The notes: generated by a model from the letters alone, not told the origin. A DNA stretch of 64,000 nucleotides from Hygrophila difformis (GCA_030278955.1 JAOANR010000010.1:20056444-20120443); one strand, 5' to 3'; counted from the stretch's first letter, positions 26,501 through 36,446 are shown. Made by a program: numbers and translations.

Positions 26501-29064
26501 GGTATGTTTGCAAAAATTGAAGTATCTTTTGCTGCAAACCGTTGTCCAAACCAGACCAAATCATAAAATTTGTCCAAACCAGACCAAATCATTTATGGTT
26601 TGATTTGGTTTTGGAATAATTAAAAATACTCCCTCCGTCCCATTTAACTTGTCTTGTTTCACTTTTGCACACAATCCAATGCACTTTTTTATCTGTTAAT
26701 ATCTCAAAATATATACAATGAAAAATTATATAAAATATATATTATAAAACTACGTGATCATACGATTCTAACAAGACCCATCTCGACTATTTTTTGCTAA
26801 ATATATACTTGCAATTAAATTGAGTCAAAGCTGAACAATGAACAGTGTAAAAAAGTCAAACAGGACAAGTGTAGTGGGACGGAGGGAGTACAATATTGTT
26901 TGGTTTTGAAAATACCAAAACCGTAAAATTACGTTTTGATTTGGTTTGGGCATAAACTGGCCTAAACCAGACCGTGCTCACGTACCCCTACTTACAAAAG
27001 CTTTCTTCCACTGGAATGGCTCCGATCCTGATGCTCTGATACCAATTGTTGGAAGGACTTCGACACATAAACACACTCACTATATGAGACCTATGACAAT
27101 TCACTTACACAATACTAAGACATTGGTTAGCTTTTAATTTAACAAATCCTTAGTACACAATGACACTTAGGTGGCAGTGCCAACCACATATGATTTAAGT
27201 GTTACAACCGACCATATATTTGTTAGGAAGCAAGGTCGACCATATAATTAAAATAAGTGCGTCAAGAACTTTACAAACCAATGTTTAACCGAGAAACTTA
27301 AGAAAAGAGAACAATTTATTAATACACAATATAATTATAAGATTATTCCTATTGCTAAGACACTAGCAACTCTTTCTCACTTCTTTATATCTCTTAATCA
27401 CTCAACACTCATCACTTTTCACTCATCACTACTTCTCACTCACTCCTCATCACACCAAATGAAAGGGCTCACCCCCTATTTATAGAGTGGTCAATTATCT
27501 ATACTATTTTAAGGATATTATCACTAATACTAAATCTAGATAATTCTAAGCACAATTATACACGTTAGTTTTTTTTCATTTTTCTAGAATATTCTAGTTA
27601 TCAGCACTTATAACTTCCTTTAAAAGTTGCGTTGATTTCTAACAATACATAAACAGTTAAGAGAGATCGAATTGAAAAGCAAATACTATATTTAATCCTG
27701 GTTTTACATAAAGAAGTACTACATACACCATGAAAACATGAATAATATAGTACTAATATTGGACCAAGAATATTTTTATTTTACCTTCATGTAGATGTCA
27801 ATATCAGGATCTGGTTTAATATTGGCTTCCTTTTCACGTCTAGACAACTCTGCCAGCATCTCTACATAGGTTCAATTATCTCTTTAAGAATAGCAAAGTA
27901 AAACCAATAAATGTCAACACTTTTATTTATGGTAGTATGAAACTAAAGAATTAACCATAGCGGGAGCCAACGCCCTGGCATCTGGCGGAGAATGCCAACG
28001 TTTCCCGAACAGTCAGTTCACCAATATGCAAATCATGTTGGCTAATATATGCTGCTGTCCGTTCGGGCACAAATTCCTCCAGTCCATGCCCATTATAACT
28101 CACTCTACCTGAAACCTGATTAGTAGTAATACAGATGATACTCGTGTCAAGTTAAATGATGGTGATGAGGATTAGCATCTAGGAAATAGCAATTTGAAAA
28201 TTCAAATTTGCCTTTACCTTTAGATCCTTGTCGAGCTTCCCTGCCAGGGCCAACAAAAGTGATGTCTTTCCAGAACTCGGAGGACCCAAAAGCAACGTCA
28301 GCCGACACGGCTTGATGATCCCGCTTACATCCTTGAGAATGGTAAAAGGCTTCTTTCGGCTGGGAAGTATGTGCAGTGTGTTCAAGATTCCCTGGAATCC
28401 AACAAATATTTCATATATTATGCCTGAAATCCGATTGGGAATGGAAAAATCAAAAACCCTGTCTTTCTGCTTGTACAATAATGAATTTTTACCTCTATAA
28501 AATTGACGTTGAAGTTGATAAAAGAAGGCAACGCCCTGCCTCCACTGTACGCCTCAGCATCAATCTTTAAATGCTCATATCTCACTTCAATTGTTGGCAT
28601 CTCAATCCCAACCCTGTCGCAATTAAATCAAAATCAATAAGAATACGAGTAGTTAAAATACATGTATGTGAATGCTGGGAAAATTCCATTGAATTCAATT
28701 TCCAGGATTACCTGTCGATCCTTTCCCTGAGCTTTCGCAAAAAGTTCTCATTATCTTCTTCGACACTATTCACGAGTCTGTCGACGAGGTTCCTTTTGTC
28801 GTGGAATCCAAGATTACCAACTTCTATTTCGTTGGCGCCTTTGGACCCAAGCAAAAGGCCTTTCCTGAGACGATCAAAAGTCGGGAGCTTTTCCAAGGAA
28901 GCCCATTTGAGGGCCTCCTCGTCGTCCTCATCCCTGGACGACCGAGAGAACACCTCCATGCCCGTGTTCCTCCATATATTGGAGCTGTTAATCCGATTAC
29001 TTAACGACCCGCGAACGCTGCCGCGTAAACTATTACTAGCTTTGAAAAGCTCCCCTGTATCCAT
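14546..29064 (-). CDS. Full-size ABCG/PDR-type ABC transporter, 20 exons
   Basis: Pleiotropic-drug-resistance transporters export terpenoids, hormones or other lipophilic compounds across the plasma membrane using ATP. Exons on the minus strand: 29064-28712, 28613-28493, 28391-28218, 28115-27956, 27861-27785, 19255-19111, 19000-18699, 18613-18332, 18241-17925, 17834-17674, 17581-17478, 17385-17232, 17127-16937, 16837-16505, 16421-16131, 16047-15830, 15728-15501, 15407-15236, 15146-14892, 14806-14546. They total 4299 nt (1432 aa), in frame throughout, the normal family size. Order is NBD-TMD-NBD-TMD. NBD1 has Walker [10 protein letters not shown], signature ISGGQKKR and [16 protein letters not shown]2 has [17 protein letters not shown] and [12 protein letters not shown]. 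The PDR N-terminal block [17 protein letters not shown] is present. The start MDTGELF was chosen over an upstream in-frame ATG because it fits the family. The N-terminus recalls NtPDR1-type members; the substrate is unknown. Confidence 0.93.
19352..19841 (-). repeat. 3' LTR of copia C
   Basis: 490 bp. It is shorter than its partner because of deletions near the end (the partner has extra sequence around tttttctagaatattctagtt). Confidence 0.9.
19850..20345 (-). pseudogene. RNase H C-terminal remnant of copia C
   Basis: On the minus strand one can read [20 protein letters not shown], then [20 protein letters not shown], then an [14 protein letters not shown] end, the usual copia RNase H tail. 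Upstream residues are scattered over frames. The acidic residue normally in the KHID motif reads E here. Confidence 0.75.
20831..20992 (-). mobile_element. tRNA-derived SINE, copy 2
   Basis: Flanks form an 18/20 direct repeat (aaattcatgcattatttatt at 20811-20830 and its variant at 20993-21012). On the minus strand it shows the A box AGTCGCTTAAGC and a perfect B box GGTTCGAACC, then the same body as copy 1. The best-preserved promoter of the three copies. Confidence 0.8.
21073..21973. mobile_element. PIF/Harbinger-type (Tourist-like) element, 901 bp
   Basis: Terminal inverted repeats GGGGCCGTTTG are flanked by TTA on both sides (21070-21072, 21974-21976), the standard Harbinger target. Subterminal blocks with aatctgagattcc and taatcttagattacc recur in inverted orientation. 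No transposase was seen. A Stowaway MITE lies inside. Confidence 0.8.
21267..21509. mobile_element. Stowaway-like MITE nested in the Harbinger element
   Basis: CTCCCTTCGTTCCATTTAAG and its counterpart TTGGGATGGAGGGAG face each other between TA dinucleotides. It shares the gtcgagttcggtctt and ttaaattcgtctaatcg blocks with the other copies. Confidence 0.8.
22100..22300. other. Unresolved AT-rich insert in copia C
   Basis: The phrase aatttcgggaaatatc is repeated in tandem (about 22091-22135), and aaaattttggtcgaa recurs. It interrupts the RT remnant but I cannot define its ends. Confidence 0.3.
22320..22981 (-). pseudogene. Reverse transcriptase remnant of copia C, split by an insertion
   Basis: The minus strand reads [16 protein letters not shown] up to about 22885. 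After the insertion at 22440-22880 it continues with residues like KLKNALYGF and a KIGEFF-like run near 22340-22430. These are the conserved [11 protein letters not shown] and ALYGLKQAPRAW motifs of copia RT, with frameshifts. The YVDD part is missing. Confidence 0.75.
22440..22880. mobile_element. hAT-like element with a CTCGA-rich body
   Basis: It starts TAGGGGTAATT and ends ATCGTCCCTA. The neighbours CTCCAGAC and CTCCGACG are imperfect 8-bp repeats, and its removal restores the RT reading. The body is low-complexity sequence built from CTCGA, GAGCTC and TACTCGAG, including many XhoI-like ctcgag palindromes. Confidence 0.55.
23300..24120 (-). pseudogene. Integrase C-terminal / linker remnant of copia C
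   Basis: The stretch lies between the integrase core and RT. Fragments read like [20 protein letters not shown] and [11 protein letters not shown] on the minus strand, as in copia integrase C-terminal regions, but stops and frameshifts are frequent. Confidence 0.6.
24120..24743 (-). pseudogene. Pre-integrase and integrase core of copia C
   Basis: A 207-codon frame runs from [22 protein letters not shown] (the protease to integrase spacer) through a zinc-finger-like block ([12 protein letters not shown], then VGCEFGK in place of CxxC) to [37 protein letters not shown]. The first catalytic Asp (HSDVFSP) is present. The frame stops at 24120 before the second. The protease active site reads DSGCSNHM on the minus strand just upstream, near 24780-24810, in another frame. 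Confidence 0.85.
24820..25740 (-). pseudogene. Gag remnant of copia C
   Basis: On the minus strand, fragments of a copia Gag can be read: an [12 protein letters not shown] zinc-knuckle half near 25000-25040, [19 protein letters not shown] near 25210-25270, and an [21 protein letters not shown] helix near 25650-25700. Stops break it throughout. Confidence 0.65.
26001..26212 (+). repeat. Two-copy tandem duplication, 106-bp unit
   Basis: The unit beginning ccgtatttttacgatttggt occurs at 26001 and 26107 and differs at only a few positions. Confidence 0.85.
26629..26888. mobile_element. Stowaway-like MITE nested in the hAT-like element
   Basis: Ends CTCCCTCCGTCCCATTTAAC and GTGGGACGGAGGGAG lie between TA dinucleotides. 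260 bp. It is the best match to the canonical CTCCCTCCGTCCC terminus in the window. Confidence 0.85.
27047..27644 (-). repeat. 5' LTR of copia C
   Basis: 598 bp. The adjoining 27031-27044 is the minus-strand tRNA-iMet primer site. Confidence 0.9.
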
Positions 29065-29170
29065 AGTATTTCTTCCCCACAGTGGTCCTTTTTGCAAAAA
29101 TTAATGAAAGAATCAAAGAGCGCAAAATGCTGCTGAAGGCAGTTGTCTGGAGGAAGATGATGTTCTTAGG

Positions 29171-29178
29171 TTTATATA
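29171..29178 (-). promoter_or_regulatory. Probable TATA box of the ABCG gene
   Basis: TATATAAA on the minus strand lies about 107 nt upstream of the ATG. This would give a 5'UTR of roughly 75-80 nt. No other TATA-like word is better placed. Confidence 0.5.
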
Positions 29179-29275
29179 GATATAGTTGTGCTTGTTCTTG
29201 CATTACAAGGCGTAATAGGGCTGTTGTATTCTGTTATTATTATGATAATGATAAATATTAACCTTGCTTAATACA

Positions 29276-29276
<1 letters not shown>

Positions 29277-29330
<54 letters not shown>

Positions 29331-29345
29331 GTTGTTGTTGTTGTT
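29277..29345 (+). repeat. (ATT)18 followed by (GTT)5 microsatellite
   Basis: A perfect trinucleotide run 29277-29330 changes to GTT units 29331-29345. It sits about 100 bp upstream of the probable TATA box, so length changes would alter promoter spacing. Confidence 0.97.
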
Positions 29346-30399
29346 AATTAATAATATTATTATAATCTGTTGTGTTGTTCGTGTATGCTTAGATAACATA
29401 AATGATTTGATGTAATAGAAATACAGATATTTAAATAATGGAGGAGCGATCAAGCTATGTGCTGTACTATTAATTGCTGTATATTGTTAAAATTTTCAAA
29501 TCTTCCAGAAGGGTAAAATAGTAGGGGTACTACTCTCTGTGGTAGCTAGGGGCTACCTATGACAACTCCACAAGGTACCATAAAGACTAAAGAGTTAGAA
29601 ATACAAGGATATTAGACTCATTTAACTTGGCAACGTAACCGTATTTAATGCACTATTTAACTAGTATTAATGCACTATTTAACTAGTACTGTATTAATTA
29701 ATATCTAAAATTATTCAATGCATTTATTAAATTAAACGAATTCAAGTAATAATCTAAGTTTTTTTTGGGGGAGAATATCAGAATAATCTACTAGTTAACT
29801 TGACTATATTTTTTAATTGAGATGAAGTTACATTAAAGTTAATTAATGAATAATATTAAAAATCGAAAGAAACTAATAAGTTGGGACCGAGGGAGTAGTA
29901 TATAGTTTTAATTTATTTTATGTTTAACTATTAATACTAGTATAGGACTCCATCTCTCCTAGCTACTTTGTCATTTTTGGCTTTTTCTACACCATTTATT
30001 ATTTACATTTGATTTAGTTTTATTGCAAGTATATATTTGAAATAAATTAGTCGAATCGGGTCTATAATCATATTGTTTTGTAAATATATTTTTATATAAT
30101 TTTTAGTTATACATATTTGAGATATCAACGTTTAAAAACCCAGTATACAAAACTATTGGAAGTTGAATCGGCATGTATGTTGTCGGGTCTGTTCTGTCTG
30201 TCTGTTGTTCCCTCTTTAACTATTGGAAGTTGCTCATTATTAATTTATACTTGTGTTGAGCATTGTTGATACATTTTGTGAGGAAGTTAGTGTGTTAGAT
30301 GCTCGGTTAATTGGTTCCATTAATTCCAACTTATGATTGGTGTTAGTATTAAATTAATCAATCAATATGTGGAATTGAGTAGTGTAGACTTAATTAATC
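29346..30399. other. AT-rich spacer with Stowaway debris
   Basis: A terminal fragment GGGACCGAGGGAGTA (29883-29897) and a Stowaway interior (about 29965-30130, including ttagtcgaatcgggtct) are recognisable but have no partner ends. Nothing else was seen. Confidence 0.45.
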
Positions 30400-31493
30400 A
30401 ACTCCTTACTATTTCGCTATGTTGTAGCTTCTAAATCTGCCCGTTTGGATTGATATGTGTAAGTGATGATGGGAAATCATGTTTATGGCCGTATTTTGAG
30501 AATTGGCCCCTCGTTTAAGTTTTTGAGTAAATGAACAAATATGAAGACAAGTGTTTAGATGTAATAGCTAATTGATTAAAGTGAAATTGTCTATTCATAA
30601 TGGTATTGTTGATCGTTATGTTTGAGGTGGTATACCTCGTCTATAATTGTGTTATGCAGATTGTATGTTTGGCAATTGGGCGTGTATCATATGCATGTAC
30701 CCGCTAGACGCTGCTCTGGTCCGAGTAGACTATCCGGCTCCCTCACTTTTGTTGTTAGCCCTGCGTAGGCCGTTTGTCCGAGGCGGGGACGAAGTTGACG
30801 AGCAGTTCATTGTGTATGGGAGAGAGTGGTGACCTCTCGCCAATAATGACTGTCGACCATGGTTATTAGGAAACACATTAGATATGATTATATATTGCAT
30901 TTAGGATAGATAGACACGTAGCTCATATCATTCATCTCATCATATCATAACATCTATGTTATTGCAGTGGTTGAAGCAACGGTATGGGACAGTGTGATGG
31001 TTTGCATATCTTTATCTTTATTTATGTTACTTTAATACTGTTATATGTAGCTTTGATTGATGTTTCCCCATCCCCCATTATTCTTTCCCTTGCTCAGTAA
31101 CTGTACTGAGTCGCTGCTTGTTTACTTTATAGATTCTCCTGAGACAGATGCTGGGCACGGTGGGACAACTGGGGATGAGCGATCTATATCTTGTATTATG
31201 TCAGACTTATGTATTGTCTTACGCTCATACTTGGGAGTCGCAGTATGCTATGATGACTTAGTACTATGTATGATGGAGTCCTAGATCTAGTTGCCTTGAT
31301 GTGTGGATTCAGGGAGTGTCCCCCGGATATGTCTACTATGTTGTTTATGTTATGGAGTTTGTTGGAGTTATGATTCGTTTTACAGGTACCCGGCGTCGTA
31401 TTATTAAGCCTAAGTTGATTGGTCAACAATTTAGGTGGTGTAATACGGCGGTAACCTCGCGAAAATTTAGTTTTAAATTTTTGGGGCGTTACA
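30400..31493 (+). repeat. LTR-like segment, possibly a solo LTR of a Ty3/gypsy type
   Basis: The 3' end (gtgtaatacggcggtaacc ... ggggcgttaca) has the look of chromovirus-type LTR ends. The region is more GC-balanced than its surroundings and has no coding frame. I could not place the 5' end or a duplication, so the left boundary is nominal. Confidence 0.3.
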
Positions 31494-31716
31494 TTTGACA
31501 TTGTTCATTGATCAATTTTGACATAATATTATCGCAATTATATAAACAAAAATATAGTCAAGTTCGGTGTTGTTGGATTTGTTTAATCGTGTAGTTTTAA
31601 AATATATATATTTTATATAATTTTAACTTATTCACATTTGAAGATATTAATGGTTAAATAAGTGCATTGGATTGTGTGTCCAAATGTTTTGATACAGAAA
31701 TAATGGGACAAATGGA
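31494..31716. mobile_element. Truncated Stowaway-like MITE
   Basis: The interior (gtcaagttcggtgttgttgg, gatattaatggtt, gcattggattgtgtg) and right end (ATGGGACAAATGGAG before TA) match the family. The left terminus is missing where it abuts the LTR-like end. Confidence 0.65.
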
Positions 31717-31735
31717 GTATTATAATACAAACAAT

Positions 31736-32906
31736 CACTACAAGAAAAATCGCTTCCACCAATCGCACACACCGACCGACCAAACACGGGTCGAATTTAC
31801 CGACCGGCCCACCGACCGCACGCTGCAGTCGGTGCCAAAGAGTCGTTGCCCCCCCCCCCCCCCCCCCCGGTCTCGTGGCAACCAACGCACCGACCAATTT
31901 TATTTTGGTCGGTGTACCCGACCGCACCACCGACCGCACCAAGCGTTCGGTAAGTTTTTTTTTCAAATTCTTTTATTTGAATTATGTTTTTTTAAAAAAA
32001 ATAATCTACCGACCGCATTACCGACCGAATTTGCGGTCTCTAAAAGTTTTTTTATTTATTTTATATTTTTATAAAATATTTCATTGGATTATTTTTAGAA
32101 TACAATTATTCTTTATTTGAGCTATCAAATTATTTATTTTGTATAATTTAATTATTAAATTATTTTATATTTTAATTATTTATTTATTTTATAATTTAAT
32201 TCAAATTTATCTTACTTTTGAAATGATTTAATTATTTTATTTAATTCATTTATTTTAATTAATTTTATTTTATATTTTATTTAATTAATTTAATTGTTTT
32301 TATTTAATTAATATAATTTTAGTTTTTATTTTATATTTTAAATATACATATATATGTATATATGTATTTAAATAGGTTATATAAAAAGCATTTCATAGAA
32401 TAACATGAAACATTGGTTGCACAGAGGGTACGCGCGCGAAGGGAACATGGGGAGGAGACGGGTTCGACTCCTCTCTTTAACAAAACCTTTCAAATATATT
32501 TGAGAAGGTATACTATATAGGACACGTGGCGGAAAATGATTGATGATTAGAGATCTAGCCAAGCTGGTTAGGGTTGTGGTTGTGTGTTGTTGAGGTGCTC
32601 GGTTCGAGCCCTCCCGAGAACAAATTTTTTCATTGAAGAGAATTACCGACCGCACCAGCGATCGGTAGTGCGGTCGGTGGGGGGCTTCCCGGACCTTTTG
32701 GGACCAGGCTGTATCGACCCCAAATGTGGTCGGTACAACGGTCGGTGCATTCCACCGACCACATTTGGTTGCCTCTCGGCCGCCTACCAGAGATTTACCG
32801 ACCGACCCATTCGGTCGGTCGGGCGGTTGGTGAGCCCGGAGACGACCCGTCTCCTTGGGTTACCGACCGCAATTTTCGGTCGGTGCACGAGATTTTTCTT
32901 GTAGTG
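31736..32906. mobile_element. CACTA-type non-autonomous element, 1171 bp
   Basis: Ends CACTACAAGAAAAATC and GATTTTTCTTGTAGTG are flanked by AAT on both sides (31733-31735, 32907-32909), the 3-bp duplication of En/Spm elements. Subterminal ACCGACCG motifs occur many times in both orientations near both ends, as expected for transposase binding. The centre (about 32050-32390) is AT-rich. It has a 20-C run at 31849-31868 and no transposase. Confidence 0.88.
32398..32640 (+). mobile_element. tRNA-like (SINE-like) sequence inside the CACTA element
   Basis: Two pol III-type B boxes occur: GGTTCGACTCC (near 32460) and GGTTCGAGCCC (near 32600). The second follows an A-box-like TAGCCAAGCTGG at about 32555. 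It may be a captured SINE head. No flanking duplication was found. Confidence 0.35.
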
Positions 32907-32909
32907 AAT

Positions 32910-33235
32910 ATTCTAAAAGGAGAAAAAAATGAAAAAGGAAAGATAATAGACTTTTTACTCACGACTCTAATGCAATACATAGACAAATGAAGTACATAAA
33001 AATACACATACACAGTTGCACACGGTAATTAATTATTGATATTGATTCACCCTAAATCTTGAAAAATTAGAAACTTCACAAAGATGTAGATATTTCCAAA
33101 TTAAATTAGAAAAATATAAAAAAATACTCTTGTGAATTAATCCATTGATAAATTAAATTTAGAAATGATTATGCAAAAAATATTATTGCATATACCATCA
33201 TCACGAATTTCATAATGATTTTTTTTTTAGGTGAA
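32910..33235. other. AT-rich spacer, nothing recognised
   Basis: No feature could be supported between the CACTA element and the RNase H debris. Confidence 0.4.
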
Positions 33236-33336
33236 ATGTCAGTTTTATTCCATTAACACAATCGAAAACAAAGGAGAAATGTTTTACACCCTTCGCCACA
33301 ACCAACAATTTCTCCTAGCTAGCTATCACTTACAAC

Positions 33337-34014
33337 TAGGGGTGAAAACGGGACGGATACAGGCGGATAGTACTCATCCCGTATCCCATCCCATATTTTT
33401 TTGTCGAATATGGAATCGGATACGAATAGGCCGGATACAAATACGAATTCGATTATTTCGGGAAACGGATACGAGACGGGTTCGGATTTTAACTCGGATA
33501 ATCTTATAATTACTAAATTTTTTTTTTTTATAATTTTCTAAGTTAAATCAGAATATACTACTATGTAAGCTAAACTAAATTCTTAAATTTTCCAAGATCA
33601 TTAGTTATTTCGTTCAAAACATCTAAATAACATCACTACAAGATGTTGTATACTACAGTTTTGATGCAAAGAACCTAATGATATAGTCGAGTTGATTGAT
33701 ATGATTGATTTAATAAATTACATATGGCTTTCAAGCTTTTGATTATATTTATACATATAGTATTACTTATTTATTTTCTAGTTAATATAATATATTATAT
33801 TATACATATATAAATACATATAAATTTTCGAATATTCGGATAGAAAATACGGATAATATCCGCATTATATTCGGATTTTTCGGATACGGGCGGATATTTA
33901 CAATCCCATATCATGTCCCGTATCCGCCGGATATAAAAATTCGAATTCGGATTCGAATATAATCGAATACGGCGTCGGATCGGACGGATATTATCCGCCC
34001 CACTTTCACCCCTA
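33337..34014. mobile_element. hAT-type non-autonomous element, 678 bp
   Basis: A perfect 8-bp duplication CTTACAAC (33329-33336, 34015-34022) flanks TAGGGGTGAAAACGGG and, read inward from the right, TAGGGGTGAAAGTGGG. These are classic hAT ends and duplication size. Subterminal DNA is rich in CGGATAC/GTATCCG words. No transposase was seen. Confidence 0.88.
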
Positions 34015-34022
34015 CTTACAAC

Positions 34023-34340
34023 AGTCACAACAATCAGACAAAACCCATCATACAAAACCTTAATAGGTACAGTCCCACTGTAACGCCATTCCTCAAGTCT
34101 TCCATCCGTCGTTTCTCCCTGATTTGCCAATTGATTGGCCAAGGCAATGCAATCTCTCAATATATGCTCCACCGTGCCAATTACCACCCTCAAACCAACA
34201 AGCCCATCATATACACCCGACTTCAGAACCTGACTTCAAGCTTCCCTTCGCCCGATGCCCCGAGCCTCGCCCATTGATCAGCTATGGCTTTTCGCTCTCT
34301 GAGTATATGCTAAACCCTAACCTCATCCCCCAAGCGTAAC
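34023..34340 (-). pseudogene. RNase H C-terminal remnant of a LINE-like copy
   Basis: The minus strand reads VVIGTVEHILRDCIALANQLANQGE, matching the C-terminal helix of plant retroelement RNase H domains (HI.RD.N..AD.LAN.G). The hAT element at 33337-34014 sits in its 3' tail, and upstream residues are out of frame. Confidence 0.5.
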
Positions 34341-34769
34341 ACAACCATTATGGGTACCAATAACTTAGCGAATCTCCAGGGTATATTAGGAGGGCTGTTG
34401 AGCCAACCAACCACATTAGACAATATGATTTGTGGGATATATAAGCGTAGTTTGATCAACTTATGCAATTTATATAGGGAGTAGTTAGGTACTACCAATC
34501 ATTTGGTAGTACATAAAGACAATTCATCTTGGCCATCAAAAATGATCCAATGGTTGTAATATCAAAAGGGTGTAATGGTCAAAATAAAGACGTAGCCCTA
34601 TATTTAGTAAGATGATTATAACCAATTAATTCTTAAAATTATAATGATTTGTATCCTTAAATAGATATTAACAAACTTGCAACATATTTATTTCCATTTA
34701 CAAGAAAAAAATACCTTTGACGAGAGATGATTTCAATAACATAACAATAACACATCAACCACATATGTA

Positions 34770-34990
34770 CGTCGCTGAAATGCGCATTATTAAGTCACTC
34801 AAATGAACATTATCCAGTCCCTGAAATACACATTATTATGTCGCTGAAATACTCATAGATTATCGCTGAAATTTTTATACCATGTCGCTGAAATATTCTA
34901 TATCATGTCACTGAAATGCACACAAACCCATCGCTGAAATGTACGTACCATGTCGCTGAAAAATACCAAATTCAGTCGCTGAAACATGAG
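34770..34990 (-). repeat. Imperfect array with core GTCGCTGAA (TTCAGCGAC on minus)
   Basis: Units such as ATGTCGCTGAAATACTCATA recur at about 22-24-bp spacing. Five exact cores lie here and another near 35345. It is the reverse complement of the core in the element at 11798-13214. Confidence 0.82.
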
Positions 34991-35367
34991 AGAGTTTGTT
35001 TGTGTTAGTACAGACTTGGATTTATAAATGAATAACTACCTAGTGCAATCAAGTATAGTAGTGAACCATACATGTGGTCTAGGACATGATATATAAAAAT
35101 ATTTAAAAAAAAAATTGATTAAAAAAACAAGTAGAGTAGAGGGCTAGGACATGATAAAGGCACCCGTGACATGATAGAGGGCTAAAATCAAATAAAGTAG
35201 TTGGTAACGGTATAAAGACACTCTCAACTCTCAAGCCACTCTCATACTCTCTCTCATCTACACATTCCTACAACAATGAAATAGAAGTATGTCTCTCTCT
35301 CGCTCAGATATGTTAGTGCATTTCGCTGGCATATTCATTCAGTGTCGCTGAAAATAACTCTAACTAA

Positions 35368-35629
35368 GAGCCTGTTCTCCGGGACTTATCTCCAGGACTT
35401 ATTACTTATTCTTATTAAAATCAAACCAGATCAGATCAGACCAGATCAAATCAGATCAGACCAGACACATTCAGATCAGATCAGACCACATTATATATAT
35501 ATATAGTTGTAATCAGATCAGATCAGACCAGACCAGATCCAATCAGATCAGACCAGAAACTTTCAGACCATACCAAAATTTATGAAATTCAGATCAAAAC
35601 ACCTTATTTCAGGCGAAGAGAACACGGCC
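35368..35629. mobile_element. Harbinger-type MITE with CAGATCAGAC repeats
   Basis: GAGCCTGTTCTC and, read inward, GGCCGTGTTCTC face each other with TAA on both sides (35365-35367, 35630-35632). The interior is mostly cagatcagaccagatc low-complexity sequence with a short (TA)n. Confidence 0.65.
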
Positions 35630-35655
35630 TAATTCGCCTAAATAGACTATATAAT

Positions 35656-36446
35656 CAGGGGCGGAGACAGGACAAAGGAATTGGGGGACCAATCTTAAAT
35701 TTTTTTTTTCAACCACCTATATATGTTAGGAAATAGATATTGGGATCGGAGTCCATAACACACTAATTTTAATATAATAATAATATTATATAATTCAAAA
35801 TGCAAAAAAAAATTATTAAAATTTTACATGCTGCCTCTGTTGCATATCACGAATACAATTTATAACGAAATTTATAGTGTAAAAGCCACCCAAATCCAAA
35901 AAGGAGATATAAAACCAAAATTAGACAATAAATACTCTGTATACATAAACAATAAATTTTTATTGCAAACAATCACCACTTTATAATCGTAGACATATTC
36001 ATATTAAAATTGAAATAGAATTATTCAAATGTGAGATTGATCAGACTACTTGTAGTTGTGACTTATGCGGCATGATGGCAATGATACAATGAATGACGAA
36101 AGGGGAGGTTGAAAGTGCAGAAAGTAGGATGAAAATAGAGATTATTAGGAATTTTAATTTTAGTTTTCATAAATAAAACTAGACAATTAAGATACTATAA
36201 TTTTCTAAGGTACAAAAATTTCTCAAATTTTATTTTGCATGTCAATTAAAGTATATACTCCCTAATTTCTTTATTTGCTAATGAATAATATTTTGCCAAT
36301 CCTTAAATTTGGGAGGGATACAAAAGATCAATTTTCTTTTTTCAACAATTAATATATACTTATTTTTATTATATAATATTAACCCTTAATTTCAAAATTT
36401 TGAGGGGGGCCGTGGCCCCCCAATGAATAACATGGCTCCGCCACTG
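35656..36446. mobile_element. hAT-type non-autonomous element, 791 bp
   Basis: A perfect 8-bp duplication TATATAAT (35648-35655, 36447-36454) flanks ends CAGGGGCGGAG and GGCTCCGCCACTG. Subterminal ggggga and ggccccccaa words are paired. No transposase was seen. Confidence 0.85.

Larger units (their letters stand above)
25953..26990. mobile_element. hAT-like element, 1038 bp, inside copia C
   Basis: Flanks CTTATAAA (25945-25952) and CTTACAAA (26991-26998) match 7 of 8. The ends are TATGGGGAG and, read inward, TAGGGGTACGTGAG, and both ends then run into GGTCTGG. The body repeats aaaccatgg, gatttggtttgg and similar words. It contains a tandem duplication and a Stowaway MITE. No transposase was seen. 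Confidence 0.65.
19352..27644 (-). mobile_element. Ty1/copia element C, old, inside the ABCG intron
   Basis: LTRs 19352-19841 and 27047-27644 both start TGTTGGAAGGACTTCG and end in CA. They are flanked by the perfect 5-bp duplication ATACA (19347-19351, 27645-27649). An initiator-Met primer site (TGGTATCAGAGCAT on the minus strand) is at 27031-27044 and a polypurine tract GAGGGGAG at 19842-19849. It shares orientation with the host gene. The LTRs differ by many substitutions and indels, so the insertion is old. The interior is fragmented and carries nested SINE, Harbinger, hAT and Stowaway insertions. Confidence 0.93.
19256..27784 (-). other. Giant fifth intron of the ABCG gene
   Basis: The donor AAG|GTAAAATA (below 27785) and acceptor TGCAG|GCG (above 19255) join D-I-Y-M-K to A-T-A-M-E-G exactly as in related PDR proteins, so no exon was lost. 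Of 8529 nt, all but about 231 nt is the copia C insertion plus its duplication. The ancestral intron was therefore short, like its neighbours. Confidence 0.88.

Noticed and set aside
35368..35629. CAGATCAGAC repeats as a satellite
   Set aside because: They are confined within inverted ends and a TAA duplication, so they belong to a single MITE.
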